In this document: in pieces, positions 1 through 10,882 of the stretch | Layout: every line of letters starts with the position of its first letter | Position numbering within the stretch: position 1 is the stretch's first letter | Assembly (NCBI GenBank): GCA_050084515.1 | Contig: CM114275.1 | Span: 6,696,001 to 6,760,000, forward strand | Source of the DNA: Blasia pusilla | Taxonomy: Eukaryota; Marchantiophyta; Marchantiopsida; Blasiales | DNA length: 64,000 nt | Direction of reading: 5' to 3' | Position numbers and translations under genes: made by a program | Notes under the pieces: model-generated | The model's database searches: none | The model's input: the letters and a program-made list of their open reading frames with translations, nothing else | What the model was told of the DNA's origin: nothing

Positions 1-602
1 CATGGTACATAACTTACAAGGTTGATGGGAGTTGGAGTTTTCTCGGAGTATTAGGAGAGATTTCCACATGGTACTTGAGAATCATGGATTACGAGTGGTG
101 TTGGGGTTGGTTAGCTACCGATAGTTTGCAATGGAGTTCGACTTGCTAGTACTTTGGCGACGAGTATCGAGATTGTGATCCGTGCCAACAGTTGATGATG
201 GAGTGTTAGCAGTGGAGATACTAGTGCTGATGCCGACAGGTAGTCCGCATTTGTTGACGAGAGATTCGAGGAGAGTGTCGTGCTACGGAGGTTGTCGTTT
301 CACATAGAGGAGTGAGTGTTGACGGTGCAGTTGGTTGGCGGGCGTGATCAGGTTATCCATTCGAGTCCCTTTTCCCCCACTTATCTTATGTGATTGAGAG
401 TGCTGGGTATCGGGTAGTTGCTAGTGGTAGATGGGTGTAGCGATGCTGATGATTGTAGACTCCTTTCATGTGTGGCATGTTGGTGGATATACGGCGGTTG
501 CCAAGTAGGCATCGTGAATATGACCCGAGAGTATGTTTGTGACTTCGGTGAGTTAGTTAAGAGCTGCTTTATCCACTTAGGATATGACGAGAGTAGTGGA
601 AG
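1..602. other. Unassigned sequence left of the Ty3 LTR
   Basis: No open frame here resembles a known protein. The last bases before the LTR are purine-rich (about 588-602), a little like a polypurine tract, and no 5-base duplication matches the right side of the Ty3 element. This stretch could therefore be the 3' internal end of another, partly off-window element that shares the LTR at 603. That is inference; otherwise I see nothing in it. Confidence 0.3.
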
Positions 603-1756
603 TGTCGCCACCCTCATGACCAAACAAGTGCCAAGCGGAACATCGGAACATTAGCGGGCTCACGCTAAGGTGGTTTGCGCGTTGGAGTTGTCTCAAAGAG
701 GAGACAAGAGACGAGACGCGAGCGAGGAGTCGCGTTTCAGATGCTATGGTCGCGACTGAGAAACCTGGACCAAACGCGGAATGCGACTTGAAAGAAATCG
801 AGTCTCGGAAGTGGGTTGACAAAGGAAAGACCCGGATTTGGAACGCCACTAGCGTTTGAGAGTTTCCGACTCTATTTATGGCCATAACTTTTAGCGCCAA
901 GATACGTTTGGAACAAATAAGGGTGCGTTGGAAAGCTTATGGAGAGCCGGTCCAAACGCACCAAAGATCGCTGCAAACGCATAAGCAGCGGCCGAGATAA
1001 AACCCGAAAACAACTATAAGTGGAGTCGGGTTGAGGGCCACAATGAAGGGCCCGACCCTCTATTCCCAAAGGGGAGGGGTTATTGGAGAACCCCAGAAGT
1101 ACTAGTAAGGGGGAAGGTCTCCGAGAGTGCTTGGAACCCAAACCCCACTTTGGGCGCCGAGGGGCGGCTCAAGGGCATGGAACGGAACGCGAGTTTGGGG
1201 GTTGGGTTGGAAAACCTGCACCAAGTCCATTGAGGCGATTTTAGACATCCCTCTTGGATTCCACCCCGCGACTCAATTACTTGGGTCTTGGTTCGGAACT
1301 CACCCGAGGATCGTTGAACAGTTGGGATCGCTAGGCGCGCAAGTGCCGTTTCAGATCCTCGGACTAACCAGGAAGTCTGTTCCAAGTCTTGAAGGACTTG
1401 CCATGTTTTGGAAACTAGGAACTAAGAAAGGTTGAGCTTGATGTTCGGAACTCACCCGAGGATCGTTGAACAGTTGGGATCGCTAGGCGCGCAAGTGCCG
1501 TTTCAGATCCTCGGACTAACCAGGAAGTCTGTTCCAAGTCTTGAAGGACTTGCCATGTTTTGGAAACTAGGAACTAAGAAAGGTTGAGCTTGATGAGACG
1601 CCGAGTTGAGGACTTGGTGGGTTGGAACGCTGGTTGGACCAGACCCGACTAAGGAGAGTGTGTGTTTGGGTGCGATCAGCGATGAGTTCGTGACCTACTG
1701 AACGTACGCTTCCGCAACACTAAAGATTGACGTTCAAGGAGAGTAGGGGCGCGACA
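603..1756 (+). repeat. 5' LTR of the Ty3 element
   Basis: It starts TGTCGCCACC and ends GGGGCGCGACA, and matches the right LTR at 7137-8204 and the solo LTR at 51660-52661. It is longer than the solo copy because it carries an exact-looking tandem duplication of 152 bases (1291-1442 and 1443-1594). Without that duplication it would be 1002 bases, the same length as the solo LTR. Confidence 0.93.
1291..1594 (+). repeat. 152-base tandem duplication inside the 5' LTR
   Basis: The block beginning GTTCGGAACTCACCCG at 1291 repeats at 1443 and runs to 1594. The right LTR and the solo LTR each have the block once, so the duplication arose in this LTR after or during insertion. Confidence 0.93.
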
Positions 1757-1758
1757 AG

Positions 1759-1771
1759 TGGTATCAAAGCA
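1759..1771 (+). promoter_or_regulatory. Primer-binding site (initiator tRNA-Met)
   Basis: TGGTATCAAAGCA lies two bases after the left LTR. It matches the usual plant initiator-methionine tRNA primer-binding site (TGGTATCAGAGC) except for one base. It marks where minus-strand DNA synthesis would begin. Confidence 0.85.
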
Positions 1772-1900
1772 AATCCTTGGTGAGCGAGAACTTGGGGTCG
1801 TGGGATCAACCGGACACTAGGGGAAACTCAAAGGTAGCGGCTAGACTCAAACGCTCGAGGAGGGACGCAAGAAACGAGGAGGAGATCTGAGTGAGTTGGC

Positions 1901-3472
1901 TTGGAAATAGCGATCGAGGGAGAACAACCCAAGAAGCGCCGAATCAAGCGACGTGAACCAAGAGAGGAACCAATGCCGGACCGTGAAGCTATAGAGGAGA
2001 CGGAGACTCCCGAAGAGCTGAACGCCAGTCGTGAGGACGTTCCGGAGGCGAATCCTTCCGCGGGGCCAGTGGGCCCAAACTTAGGGGAACGGACAGAGTC
2101 GAGCCAGACGTTGGACTTGTTGAAGGTGTTGGTGGAGCAGATGTCCCAGCAAAGCAAGCGGATTGCAGAGTTAGAGGCCACTCGAACCCCGGGTGCGGCC
2201 AAAAAGCTCTGCAAGACAAACCTGCCCACGCCATTCACTGGAGTGGGGCGCTCGCGGAAAGTGAAGGATTTCCTTACGGAACTGGAACTGTACTTCGAGG
2301 TGCAAAGGGCAACTGAGCAAGACAAGGTGACGGTAGCCGTTACTTTCCTGAAGGATCATGCTCTACACTGGTGGACAGCTCAACGAGAGGAATATCTCGG
2401 CGGCGAGTCACCTCTGAGTTGGGAGGAGTTCAAGGAGTTGATTGGGGATCGGTTCACTCCGGAGTACCAAGGGTTGCGCAACATGGTGGAATGCGTGCGG
2501 ATGCGGCAGAGTGGTTCCTTAAGCGCGTATGTGAGGGAGTTCAGTGCGAAACTGACTTCTAGTCCAAAGATGGATGAGCACGCAAAGAAGGCTATCTTCA
2601 TTAGTGGACTTAAGCCGAGCGCTGAAAAGGCCCTTTACCGAATGCCGACGTTGCCAGAGACCTGCGCGGATCTTTTTTGGCTAGCGGAGCGGATTGGGGA
2701 CGATGAGGTCCAAACCCAGAAACCCTTCGAGCCAAAAGGTTTTTCGAAGAAGTCAAAAAATAAGGAGGCGTTCAAAAGAGGCTGGAGTGGGGGCCAGCAC
2801 GAACCAGGAGAGTCGTCTACCCCGGCAGCAAAACGAGTGGAACTTCATGCGAAACCGAAAGGAGGACAACACTCAAAGTCAGGGAACGGCAAGGTAGTAT
2901 GCTACAACTGTGGCAAACCTGGACACCTGGCAAAAGGGTATTCAAAACCGAAGGTTAGTAATGGGAGTATGATTGCGTTTGCTGCTAAGCATCTGTTGGC
3001 GGGAAATCTCAAGACGTCCCTTCAAGTCACTAAGAGGAGGCACAATTTGGTGTACCTAAGATCCAAGATTGCTGATCGCGATGTGTTGTTGCTCGTGTAT
3101 ACAGGTGCTTCGCACTCCTTCCTAAGCCCGAGAATCGTGAAGGAACTGGGGCTCTCTACCTCTAAGGCGGATGAGCCCATTCGAGTAGGATTTGCAGGAG
3201 GCAAGTCTCATCGGACTTCTGATTTGGTCTTGGGTTTGACAGTAGGATGCGGGGTATTCGAGTTGAAGGAGAATTTCATTGTGTGCGAAATGGATGGCAT
3301 TGACGGAGTCTTGGGGAATACATTCCTAGATGCGTATGAGGTGGAGTTAAGACTTCAACCCTTGAGGTTGAGCGTCTTGCTAAAAGGCAAACGGTTACAG
3401 GTGCGGTTGGTCCGTGAGATTCCCAGCGAAAATGGAGTTAGTGAACTAGATCACAAGGAGGAGCATGACTGA
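1901..3472 (+). pseudogene. Ty3 Gag and protease region, inactivated
   Basis: The 523-codon frame shows an acidic and basic N-terminus, a Gag core (LHWW near base 2370 and the following FTPEYQ region), a zinc knuckle and an aspartic protease. Gag packages the element RNA; the protease cuts the polyprotein. Two key residues are lost. The knuckle at 2900-2941 reads CYNC-GKPGH-LAKGY, with tyrosine where the last cysteine belongs. The protease active site at about 3098 reads YTGASHS, with tyrosine in place of the catalytic aspartate. The frame opens on TTG, so the true start was probably elsewhere. It ends in TGA overlapping the next frame, which begins at 3465. Confidence 0.9.
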
Positions 3473-4810
3473 GTTGGAGGATGGATTTCTGTGCTTGATG
3501 AGACAAGTGGAGGAGGCTACAAGCGATATCGCAGAGATCGGGACTTTGCGCTTGAGGGGAGTCCCAGAACCACTCCAGGAAGTGGTCAAGGAGTTTGAGG
3601 ATGTCTTGACAAATGAGCTTCCGACTGAATTGCCGCAGCATAGAGGGGTAGATCATAAGATAGAGATCATACCCGGTTCCCAACCGCCTTCAAAAGCACC
3701 ATATAGGTTGAATCAGGAGGAACTTCTTGAGTTGAAAAAGCAGTTAAGTGAGCTCTTGGAAAAGGGTTACATTAGGACAAGCAAGTCACCTTATGGAGCA
3801 CCTGTTCTCTTTATAAAGAAGAAGGATGGAAAGATGAGGCTGTGTGTTGATTACCGTGCACTTTGAACAAAGTGACGGTTCGAACAATTACCCTCTTCCG
3901 AGGATAGATGATCTCTTTGATAGGTGGCAGCGCGAGATATTTCAGTAGGATTGACTTGAAGTCAGGATATTACCAGATTTGGATTGCCGAGGCAGATGTG
4001 GAGAAGACTACGTGCAGGACGAGATACGGTTCCTTTGAGTTTGTAGTGATGCCTTTCGGTCTATGTAACGCGCCTCCAACGTTCACCATATTGATGAACT
4101 CCATTTTTCACAAGGAAATGGATGAGTATGTTATCATCTATATCGATGACATACTTATCTATTCGAAGTCACTAGAGGAGCACGTTCGACATGTGAGAGC
4201 GGTCTTGTCTAAGCTAAGAGCAAATCAGTTATATGCGAATGTAGAGAAGAGCGAATTTGGTTTGAGTAAGATCAAATTCTTGGGTCATGTGGTCAGTGCA
4301 GATGGCGTCAGTCCAGACATGGAGAAGGTGAAGGCGATTTTCGAGTGGGAACCCCCATCCACTGTAAAGGGGATGAGGAGGTTCATAGGTGCGGTGCAAT
4401 TTTATCGTACTTATGTGAAAAACTTTTCGGGAATTGTTAGACCTCTCACGGATTGGACAGCAAAGTTTGCCAACACGACTTGGACCCAAGAAGTTAATGA
4501 GGCATTCAACCGAGTGAAGCAGATTCTATCGTAGGAACCAGTGTTGAAGCTGCCGGAGTTTGACAAACCGTTCGAAGTGCATACCGATGCTAGTGATTTC
4601 GCGGTTGCAGGAATGTTGGTGCAAGAAGGGAGACCGGTGGCATATGAGAGCAAGAAGCTTAGCGATACTGAAAGGAGATGGCCTACTCACGAGAAAGAGT
4701 TGTTCGCGGTGGTACCTTGCTTGAGGAAGTGGCGGCATTATCTAGGGCTCCACAGGACTCGAGTATTCACCGATAATATATCACTCAAGTATTTTGAGAC
4801 CCATGATTGA
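3465..4810 (+). pseudogene. Ty3 reverse transcriptase and RNase H, broken by stops
   Basis: The region is read in three pieces. At 3465-3866 it holds the N-terminal fingers ([15 protein letters not shown] and LCVDYRAL). Two extra bases just after that motif, at about 3862, break the frame. At 3908-4534 it continues with the palm, including the catalytic YIDD near 4138-4149, and ends at TAG 4532. At 4541-4810 comes RNase H with the HTDASDF and FTDN motifs, ending at TGA 4808; homology carries on beyond that stop (HKPGKDN near 4870). The enzyme would copy element RNA into DNA. The catalytic residues I can see are present, so the damage is to continuity of the frame rather than to the active site. 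Confidence 0.92.
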
Positions 4811-4928
4811 GTGACACCGAAACAACTGCGATGGCATGATACCTTGGCGCTGATGGATGTTGAGTTGATTCACAAGCCAGGTAAAGATAATGTGATTCCA
4901 GATGCGTTAAAGTCGCAAGGAGGAACAC

Positions 4929-6259
4929 ATGCCATCGACGACACAGGTCTTGAGAGCAATGTTCCCTAAAGAAACAGATCTGGAAAGAAGGATTCGTGAA
5001 GGATATATGAAGGATGCTCAAGCAGGGGAGTACCTGAGGAAGTTGAAGCAGGGTGAGAAGGTGGCCAACATAAGTTTGAGGCACGGTTTACTAAGGTTCA
5101 AACAGAGTAGGATCTATGTAGAGCAAGGCAGGATGCGAACCAAGGTGTTAGCGGAGTGTCACGACGGGCCCTTGGCAGGACATAAAGGAGAGAAATCTAC
5201 GCTAGTCGCTGCGTAAAGCGGTTCTTCTGGCCCAACATGAAAGAGGATGTTGCTCAATATGTGAAGACCTATGTGACCTGCCAATCGAATAAAGTCTCTT
5301 ATGATAAGAAATAGGGCTTGCTGCATCCCTTGCCGATCCCAGAAGGACCCTTGCAAAGTGTGAGTATGGATTTCATCACGAGTCTTCCGGAATCTGAGGG
5401 ATACAACGCTATACTTGTGATTGTTGATCGGTTTAGCAAGTTGGCGAGATTCGTGCCGACGGTGGATTCCGCAACGGCTTATACGACGGCGCAACTATTC
5501 CTCGATAGCTGGTGGCGTGCTCATGGTTTGCCGAGGAGCAATGTTTCAGATCGGGATCCAAAGTTTACCAGTGCTTTCTGGAAGCACTTGTTCAGAAGGT
5601 TTAAGACCAAGCTGAGTTTCAGTACGGCTTTCCACCCACAGACGGATGGACAGACTGAAAAGGTAAACTCTATCTTGAATCAGTACTTAAGGAATTATTT
5701 CAGTTCTGATCAACGCGATTGGGTCAAGTGGCTGAGCATGGCGGAGTACTGCTACAACTCGACCAAGCATTCTGCAACTAGAGAATCTCCGTTTCTCCTG
5801 GAAAATGGACGCGAGCCAGAAGGGCCTCTTGATCTAGCCCTTTTGAAGGGTACTACATTGGCACGAACACGACAAGCGACGGCAGAAGGTTTGTTGGTAG
5901 AGATGCAAGAACGGGAAGAGCGCACGAGGCAAAGTCTTGCAAAGGCTCAAATTAGGTACGTTAAGCATGCTAACAAGAGTCGGCGCCAAGTACGATTCCA
6001 AGTTGGAGAACAAGTGTGGTTGAGTGTAAAGAACCTTACTCTTCCGAAAGAGTTGTCTGCGAAGCTGTCTGCCAAGTATGCTGGACCGTATGTGATTGTG
6101 GCAAACCCGTTTGAGGATGTGTATATGTTGAGGCTGTCGGACGAGTTCAAGATTCACCCAACCTTTCATGTGTCATTGTTGAAGAAATATCTTCAAGATA
6201 ATGGACGTTTCGCGCGGAGACAGGTGGTGAGATCGCATCCGGTCATTGTAAATGAATAG
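4929..6259 (+). pseudogene. Ty3 integrase, broken by stops
   Basis: Integrase joins the DNA copy to the chromosome. The N-terminal zinc region spans about 5140-5310 and is interrupted by TAA near 5213 and TAG near 5312. The core runs in one frame from 5318. All three acidic catalytic residues are visible: aspartate in SMDFITSLP, aspartate in VSDRDPKF, and glutamate in QTDGQTEKVN. A GPY/F-type module follows (KYAGPYVI near 6075-6100, then HPTFHVSLLKKY). The frame closes at TAG 6257, just before the chromodomain. Confidence 0.92.
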
Positions 6260-6439
6260 CCGGAGTTTGAGGTGGAGACCATCTTACGTTTGAGGCGTCG
6301 GGCCAACAAGTATGAATACTTGGTAAAATGGAAGGGCTACCATGTGAAGGAGGCGACTTGGATTGCGGAGGCAGATTTAGAACACGCGCAAGACTTGTTG
6401 CGCGACTTCAAGCGAACACAAGCGAAGCACATACATTAG
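6260..6439 (+). pseudogene. Chromodomain at the integrase C-terminus
   Basis: In frame with the integrase and immediately after the TAG at 6257-6259, the translation contains YLVKWKGY followed by ATWIAEADL, the core of a chromodomain. It ends at TAG 6437. In chromoviruses this domain steers integration to particular chromatin. The stop in front of it would separate it from the enzyme. Confidence 0.88.
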
Positions 6440-7122
6440 TACGAGGAGAAGCTAGAGACAGGACTTGTAATCACTGGAATCTTGGGCCGAAGGCCGTTGT
6501 CACTAGAATATGCTAGTGTTGCAATAAAGGAGTGTATGGATTTGGAGATTCGATGCCAGAGTTGATTGCAATTTGTTATGGTAGTGCATGGCTTTGAGTC
6601 GTTCATCATAGGCTTAGGATGTACGACAAGAGGACAGACAAGGAGTATTTGAGGTGAGAGCTCGTATGTGGATAAGCACCTAGAAGAGGACCTTGTGTTG
6701 GATTACACTCGGGCTCGCCCTAGCGTCGGCGGGGCAGATGAACTCTATCTTGGAGCTTGGGGTGATCTTACTTGTGGCCACATAAGTAAACTTAGTGACG
6801 CGCCTAAGTCGAATACGAGAGCGACCCAATAGTAGTACGATTTGTGGACCAGGTAAACAGGTGTGATGTTTACAGGAATGAGTCAGAAGAGTCTAAGGTT
6901 GCACACTTAGTTAGCTTATTTGATAGGTTAGGTTAGTTCCTTGGAACTAGTCCATGCTTATCAAAGAGCAGAGGCTAATAATTCTAAGTGGGGCAAAGCG
7001 ACAACTAGAGACTAAGAGGAATTGCGGGCTAGCCACCAGAACGCAATTCAATGTCAAGGGGTAGGCTGCCCAAGAGAGACTTCACATAACAAAGGTTTGC
7101 GTTGATGAGGGCATCAACTTCT
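6440..7122 (+). other. 3' untranslated internal region of the Ty3 element
   Basis: About 680 bases lie between the chromodomain and the purine tract. I recognise no coding motif here. A noncoding 3' internal segment of this size is common in plant chromoviruses. Confidence 0.6.
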
Positions 7123-7136
7123 AAAAGAGGGGTGAG
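7123..7136 (+). promoter_or_regulatory. Polypurine tract
   Basis: AAAAGAGGGGTGAG ends directly against the TG that opens the right LTR. This is the expected place and composition for the primer of plus-strand DNA synthesis. Confidence 0.8.
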
Positions 7137-8204
7137 TGTCGCGACCCTCATGACCAAACAAGTGCCAAGCGGAACATCGGAACATTAGCGGGCTCACGCT
7201 AAGGTGGTTTGCGCGTTGGAGTTGTCTCAAAGAGGAGACAAGAGACGAGACGCGAGTGAGGAGTCGCGTTTCAGATGCTATAGTCGCGACTGAGAAACCT
7301 GGACCAAACGCGGAATGAGACTTGAAAGAAATCGAGTCTCGGAAGTGGGTTGACAAAGGAAAGACCCGGATTTGGAACGCCACTAGCGTTTGAGACCTCA
7401 TCCCACATCAACCTCATCCCACATCACCGGACGAAATTACACTAGCGTTTGAACGTTAGTGTCTCAAACGCCACTAGCGTTTGAGACCTTTTAGCGCCAA
7501 GATGCGTTTGGAACAAATAAGGGTGCGTTGGAAAGCTTATGGAGAGCCGGTCCAAACGCACCAAAGATCGCTGCAAACGCATAAGCAGCGGCCGAGATAA
7601 AACCCGAAAACAACTGTAAGTGGAGTCGGGTTGAGGGCCACAATGAAGGGCCCGACCCTCTATTCCCAAAGGGGAGGGGTTATTGGAGAACCCCAGAAGT
7701 ACTAGTAAGGGGGAAGGTCTCCGAGAGTGCTTGGAACCCAAACCCCACTTTGGGCGCCGAGGGGCGGCTCAAGGGCATGGAACGGAACGTGAGTTTGGGG
7801 GTTGGGTTGGAAAACCTGCACCAAGTCCATTGAGGCGATTTTAGACATCCCTCTTGGATTCCACCCCGCGACTCAATTACTTGGGTCTTGGTTCGGAACT
7901 CACCCGAGGATCGTTGAACAGTTGGGATCGCTAGGCGCGCAAGTGCCGTTTCAGATCCTCGGACTAACCAGGAAGTCTGTTCCAAGTCTTGAAGGACTTG
8001 CCATGTTTTGGAAACTAGGAACTAAGAAAGGTTGAGCTTGATGAGACGCCGAGTTGAGGACTCGGTGGGTTGGAACGCTGGTTGGCCCAGACCCGACTAA
8101 CGAGAGTGTGTGTTTGGGTGCGATCAGCGATGAGTTCGTGACCTACTGAACGTACGCTTCCGCAACACTAAAGATTGACGTTCAAGGATAGTAGAGGCGC
8201 GACA
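7137..8204 (+). repeat. 3' LTR of the Ty3 element
   Basis: It starts TGTCGCGACC and ends GAGGCGCGACA. Compared with the left and solo LTRs it has a single copy of the 152-base block but carries a net insertion of about 66 bases around 7400-7490. That insertion contains a doubled CCTCATCCCACATCA and a near-perfect 24-base palindrome at 7439-7462. Confidence 0.93.
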
Positions 8205-8896
8205 TCATCCATGCTCCTAGCATTAGCACGAAACCCAATATCCCAAATAATTTCCAAATATCCGGAAATCCCTCACGCGTGCAGGGTAAGAGACCATAAT
8301 GGGTAACTTGAGAATAATGTCGGTGTCGCTCCTCGGCAACTGCAAATCTCAACCCCAACTCGGTCGTGAAGACAACTCCTCCAATCAGCAAGTTGTACTC
8401 CTCTCGTATTGACGCTGCTCAAACCTCCTCGATGAGCGGTGCACGTTTAGCGGTCCAGTCTGGCAATGGCGGCACAGAACAACTACAAATGGCACGGCAC
8501 TCGAAAATTTGGTGCGGCACTTGGCGGCATACTCTCCTCAATCAACAATTCATACGCTCTACTCCTTAGTGAAGGAGCGGATCTGCCACCGAGATGGTGC
8601 GGTGCGGCCACGAGCGGCACGACGCGGCAATCCGCGGCGCGTTGCGGCTACGAGCGTCACGACACGGTACTCGATTGCCATCGAGCGGCTACCAATCACA
8701 ACATAGCAGCATGAAATGAAAACTCAAACACCATAACCCGGGGTCACTTGCCATCACTGGTTGATGACGAAACTGCGATGATGGTGGCGGCAAAACCAAA
8801 GTACGTGATGGCGGCACAAGTTGGAGATTCAACGGTGGTCGTGGAAGACCTCCACTCCGTAATGGCGGCAATGGCAACCAATTGTCTTAAGCGAAA
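8205..8896. other. Unassigned stretch with GCGGC-rich simple sequence
   Basis: From about 8580 to 8700 the sequence is rich in short GCGGCAC, CGAGCGGC and related words. Open frames on both strands here are compositional. I see no gene. Confidence 0.4.
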
Positions 8897-9292
8897 GTGG
8901 CTCCGACCACTGCAATAAGCCTGCAACAACTCCACAAACATGACTTCAGCCTGACAACAGCCAACATGACACTCATGTTTGTACTAGCTGATTTTTTCTC
9001 ACTTGTAGTTGTTAAAGTTCTGGGACAATCAACTAACAACTCTTATAAGGTGCCAAGGTCCTACATTGATTTTGCAAAAATGATCCTCGATGATATGCCT
9101 AGCCTTCCCGATGAACTAGCTGATCAGTTTGTTCCGCCCACAGACGTTCAACTTAGGTATGCAAATAGCCTAGGTCTAGATCACTCCAATTTGTACAATG
9201 GCAAGCCGCTAGCTCAACATGATGATTGTTTAGCGAAAGAATTGGGCAGCTTCGTTCTGCGAGTTGAGAAAGCAGCCACCGGCAACAAATAA
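8897..9292 (+). CDS. Unrecognised 131-codon ORF
   Basis: The frame opens on ATG and ends in TAA at 9290. Residues about 30-50 are hydrophobic; the rest is soluble-looking, with no motif I know. The part after residue 48 (YKVPRSYIDFAKMILDD) has protein-like composition and may be an exon: an AG acceptor-like site lies near 9050. A second protein-like frame follows at 9536-9739. It could be an unknown host gene fragment or part of a transposon. I cannot assign a function. Confidence 0.3.
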   Translation: MAPTTAISLQQLHKHDFSLTTANMTLMFVLADFFSLVVVKVLGQSTNNSYKVPRSYIDFAKMILDDMPSLPDELADQFVPPTDVQLRYANSLGLDHSNLYNGKPLAQHDDCLAKELGSFVLRVEKAATGNK

Positions 9293-9535
9293 CTGGTACT
9301 GCCTTCCCATTCGATTCAGATTCTGGGTGTCCTTCCAATCTCTTTAAAATATTTTTTTCCAGATTCTAAGATTAATGTCCTTCCCATTTTTCCTACTATA
9401 GCAGGAATCCATAAAGAAGGTATGGACTACAAGCATGTTGAGTACAATGAGTTGGAACTCACACGGAAGCAAGCTGCCATCAATTATTCATGACTTACAG
9501 GCGGCATCAAGCGTGATCAATTTCAAGAGCTATGT

Positions 9536-9739
9536 GTGATCATGAAACTACCAATCAGTATGGTAATAAAATTTTCAGCTCCAAAAGCAGCACACCTGCT
9601 TGAACGCATGAAAATTTCCAAGGAAGTTGGTACAATTATTACTGGACCAGCAAACGGTGGTAACATTCATGATAACTACTCAGACCCAACAAGCTCCAAC
9701 CATAATGTTGCACAGACACAACGCTTCCAGACTTCTTAG
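9536..9739 (+). CDS. Unrecognised 67-codon ORF, possible exon
   Basis: The frame reads through a hydrophobic and basic N-terminal half (SAPKAAHLLERMKISKEVG) into an Asn/Ser/Thr-rich tail, ending in TAG at 9737. Its frame extends upstream of the marked start, so it may be an exon rather than a complete gene. It lies 240 bases after the 8897 ORF on the same strand. No family is recognised. Confidence 0.25.
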   Translation: MIMKLPISMVIKFSAPKAAHLLERMKISKEVGTIITGPANGGNIHDNYSDPTSSNHNVAQTQRFQTS

Positions 9740-10474
9740 ATGTACAACGACACAACGGCCTACCAAGGCCCAAAGCTACCACAATCACCAGAAAAAATAA
9801 AGTGTGTTTAACTCCAGGTAATTCACCTATTTAAATTGTAAAACATAACAACCTAAGAGAATTATAATTCTCTTACAATTTTTCTTGTAAATGTCTTTAT
9901 CCACTCTAATCCAAGCTTCTGTGCGGTTTTTGTGGCAGGCACATCTATGTTGCTATGGCATGTCCATTCCCACCTATCGCCAAGTTATTCTGTTGCATTT
10001 GCCGATGAACTCATGTCCATACAACAAGATATTTTCTCCCTATCCAAACTGATTTGAGCTTCTCGGATATCACCTCTGGCATCCAACATACTTCATTTTC
10101 AGACATCTAGGATAATAAATTTTGCCCACCAACTGAAGCATTTTACACCATATGACTTTGACTATAACCACTTCTATATATAAAATTTGTTCCATTCACA
10201 TTTTTTTTTTTTTTTTTAATATTTTCATCATGTATGCCGTACTCATTTCAATATTGTCTGGTTTGTGGTTTGGTCACCACAACTTTTTCACATCACCTCT
10301 CACACTTCTCTAAGGAGTGAGCTTTCTTTATTTATTTACTATCTACATCATTCATGTTGCATTTTTCAATTTATAGTTGCTCAATTCTTACCTAGCTACT
10401 GCTACATAGTTGGACATTTTTAGAGCCTTATCGAATGCACACTTTCACCTGTAGCAGCGACACTCAAGTTACAT
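9740..10474. other. AT-rich stretch without recognisable gene
   Basis: Low-complexity AT-rich DNA, including an uninterrupted T run at 10201-10218. I see no coding signal. Confidence 0.4.
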
Positions 10475-10882
10475 TTGCCATCTTCATTTGTGTTGTTATT
10501 GTTGCTGCACGACATCTCCTCATCTCGCGGGAGCGATGCTTACCACACTCCTTGCTCACGGAAAGCTACTGCCCGCATAAGAAGGAGGAGGAGGAGATGC
10601 CGTTCACCTAGCACAGAGATTAAGATTCCAAGGATGGGAGATCCAATCTACTATAGTGACACTGTTTCGATAACACTCTTCGACGCAACACTTACAAATA
10701 TTGGTGTAGTTCAGGATCGTCTCGATGAAAATGAGCAACATAACAATATTTTGCAAACGGTGATGCGCTCAGTTAGTGAAGACCAGGACTACAGTGTCAA
10801 CCAAAACTTATCTCTCCAGCGGCAGATCAAAACCATTCTAGAGAAGATCGTTTCACTTGTATCTCGATGCATCCAGAAATAG
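10475..10882 (+). CDS. Unrecognised ORF with a probable coiled-coil C-terminus
   Basis: The full frame is 135 codons, but the arginine-rich first third looks noncoding. The ATG at 10634 (MGDPIYYSDTVSITL) gives an 82-residue protein. Its latter half, with regularly spaced Leu, Ile and Val (VQDRLDENEQHNNILQ), suggests a helix or coiled coil. It ends in TAG at 10880. No known family. It may belong with the two protein-like frames upstream. Confidence 0.25.
   Translation: MPSSFVLLLLLHDISSSRGSDAYHTPCSRKATARIRRRRRRCRSPSTEIKIPRMGDPIYYSDTVSITLFDATLTNIGVVQDRLDENEQHNNILQTVMRSVSEDQDYSVNQNLSLQRQIKTILEKIVSLVSRCIQK

Larger units (their letters stand above)
603..8204 (+). mobile_element. Ty3-type chromovirus LTR retrotransposon, complete but defective
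   Basis: Two LTRs in direct orientation flank an internal region in the order gag, protease, reverse transcriptase, RNase H, integrase, chromodomain, which is the Ty3 order; the chromodomain makes it a chromovirus. The LTRs begin TGTCG and end GCGACA. A primer-binding site follows the left LTR and a purine tract precedes the right one. The coding region is broken by stops near 3864, 4532, 4808, 5213, 5312 and 6257 and by frame changes around 3465 and 3864. No matching target-site duplication is seen (GGAAG on the left, TCATC on the right). The two LTRs differ by about a dozen substitutions by eye, plus two indels. Confidence 0.95.

Noticed and set aside
1127-1435. Open frames within the Ty3 LTRs on both strands
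   Set aside because: They recur in all three LTR copies because the LTR is repeated; LTRs do not normally encode protein, and nothing in them looks conserved as protein.
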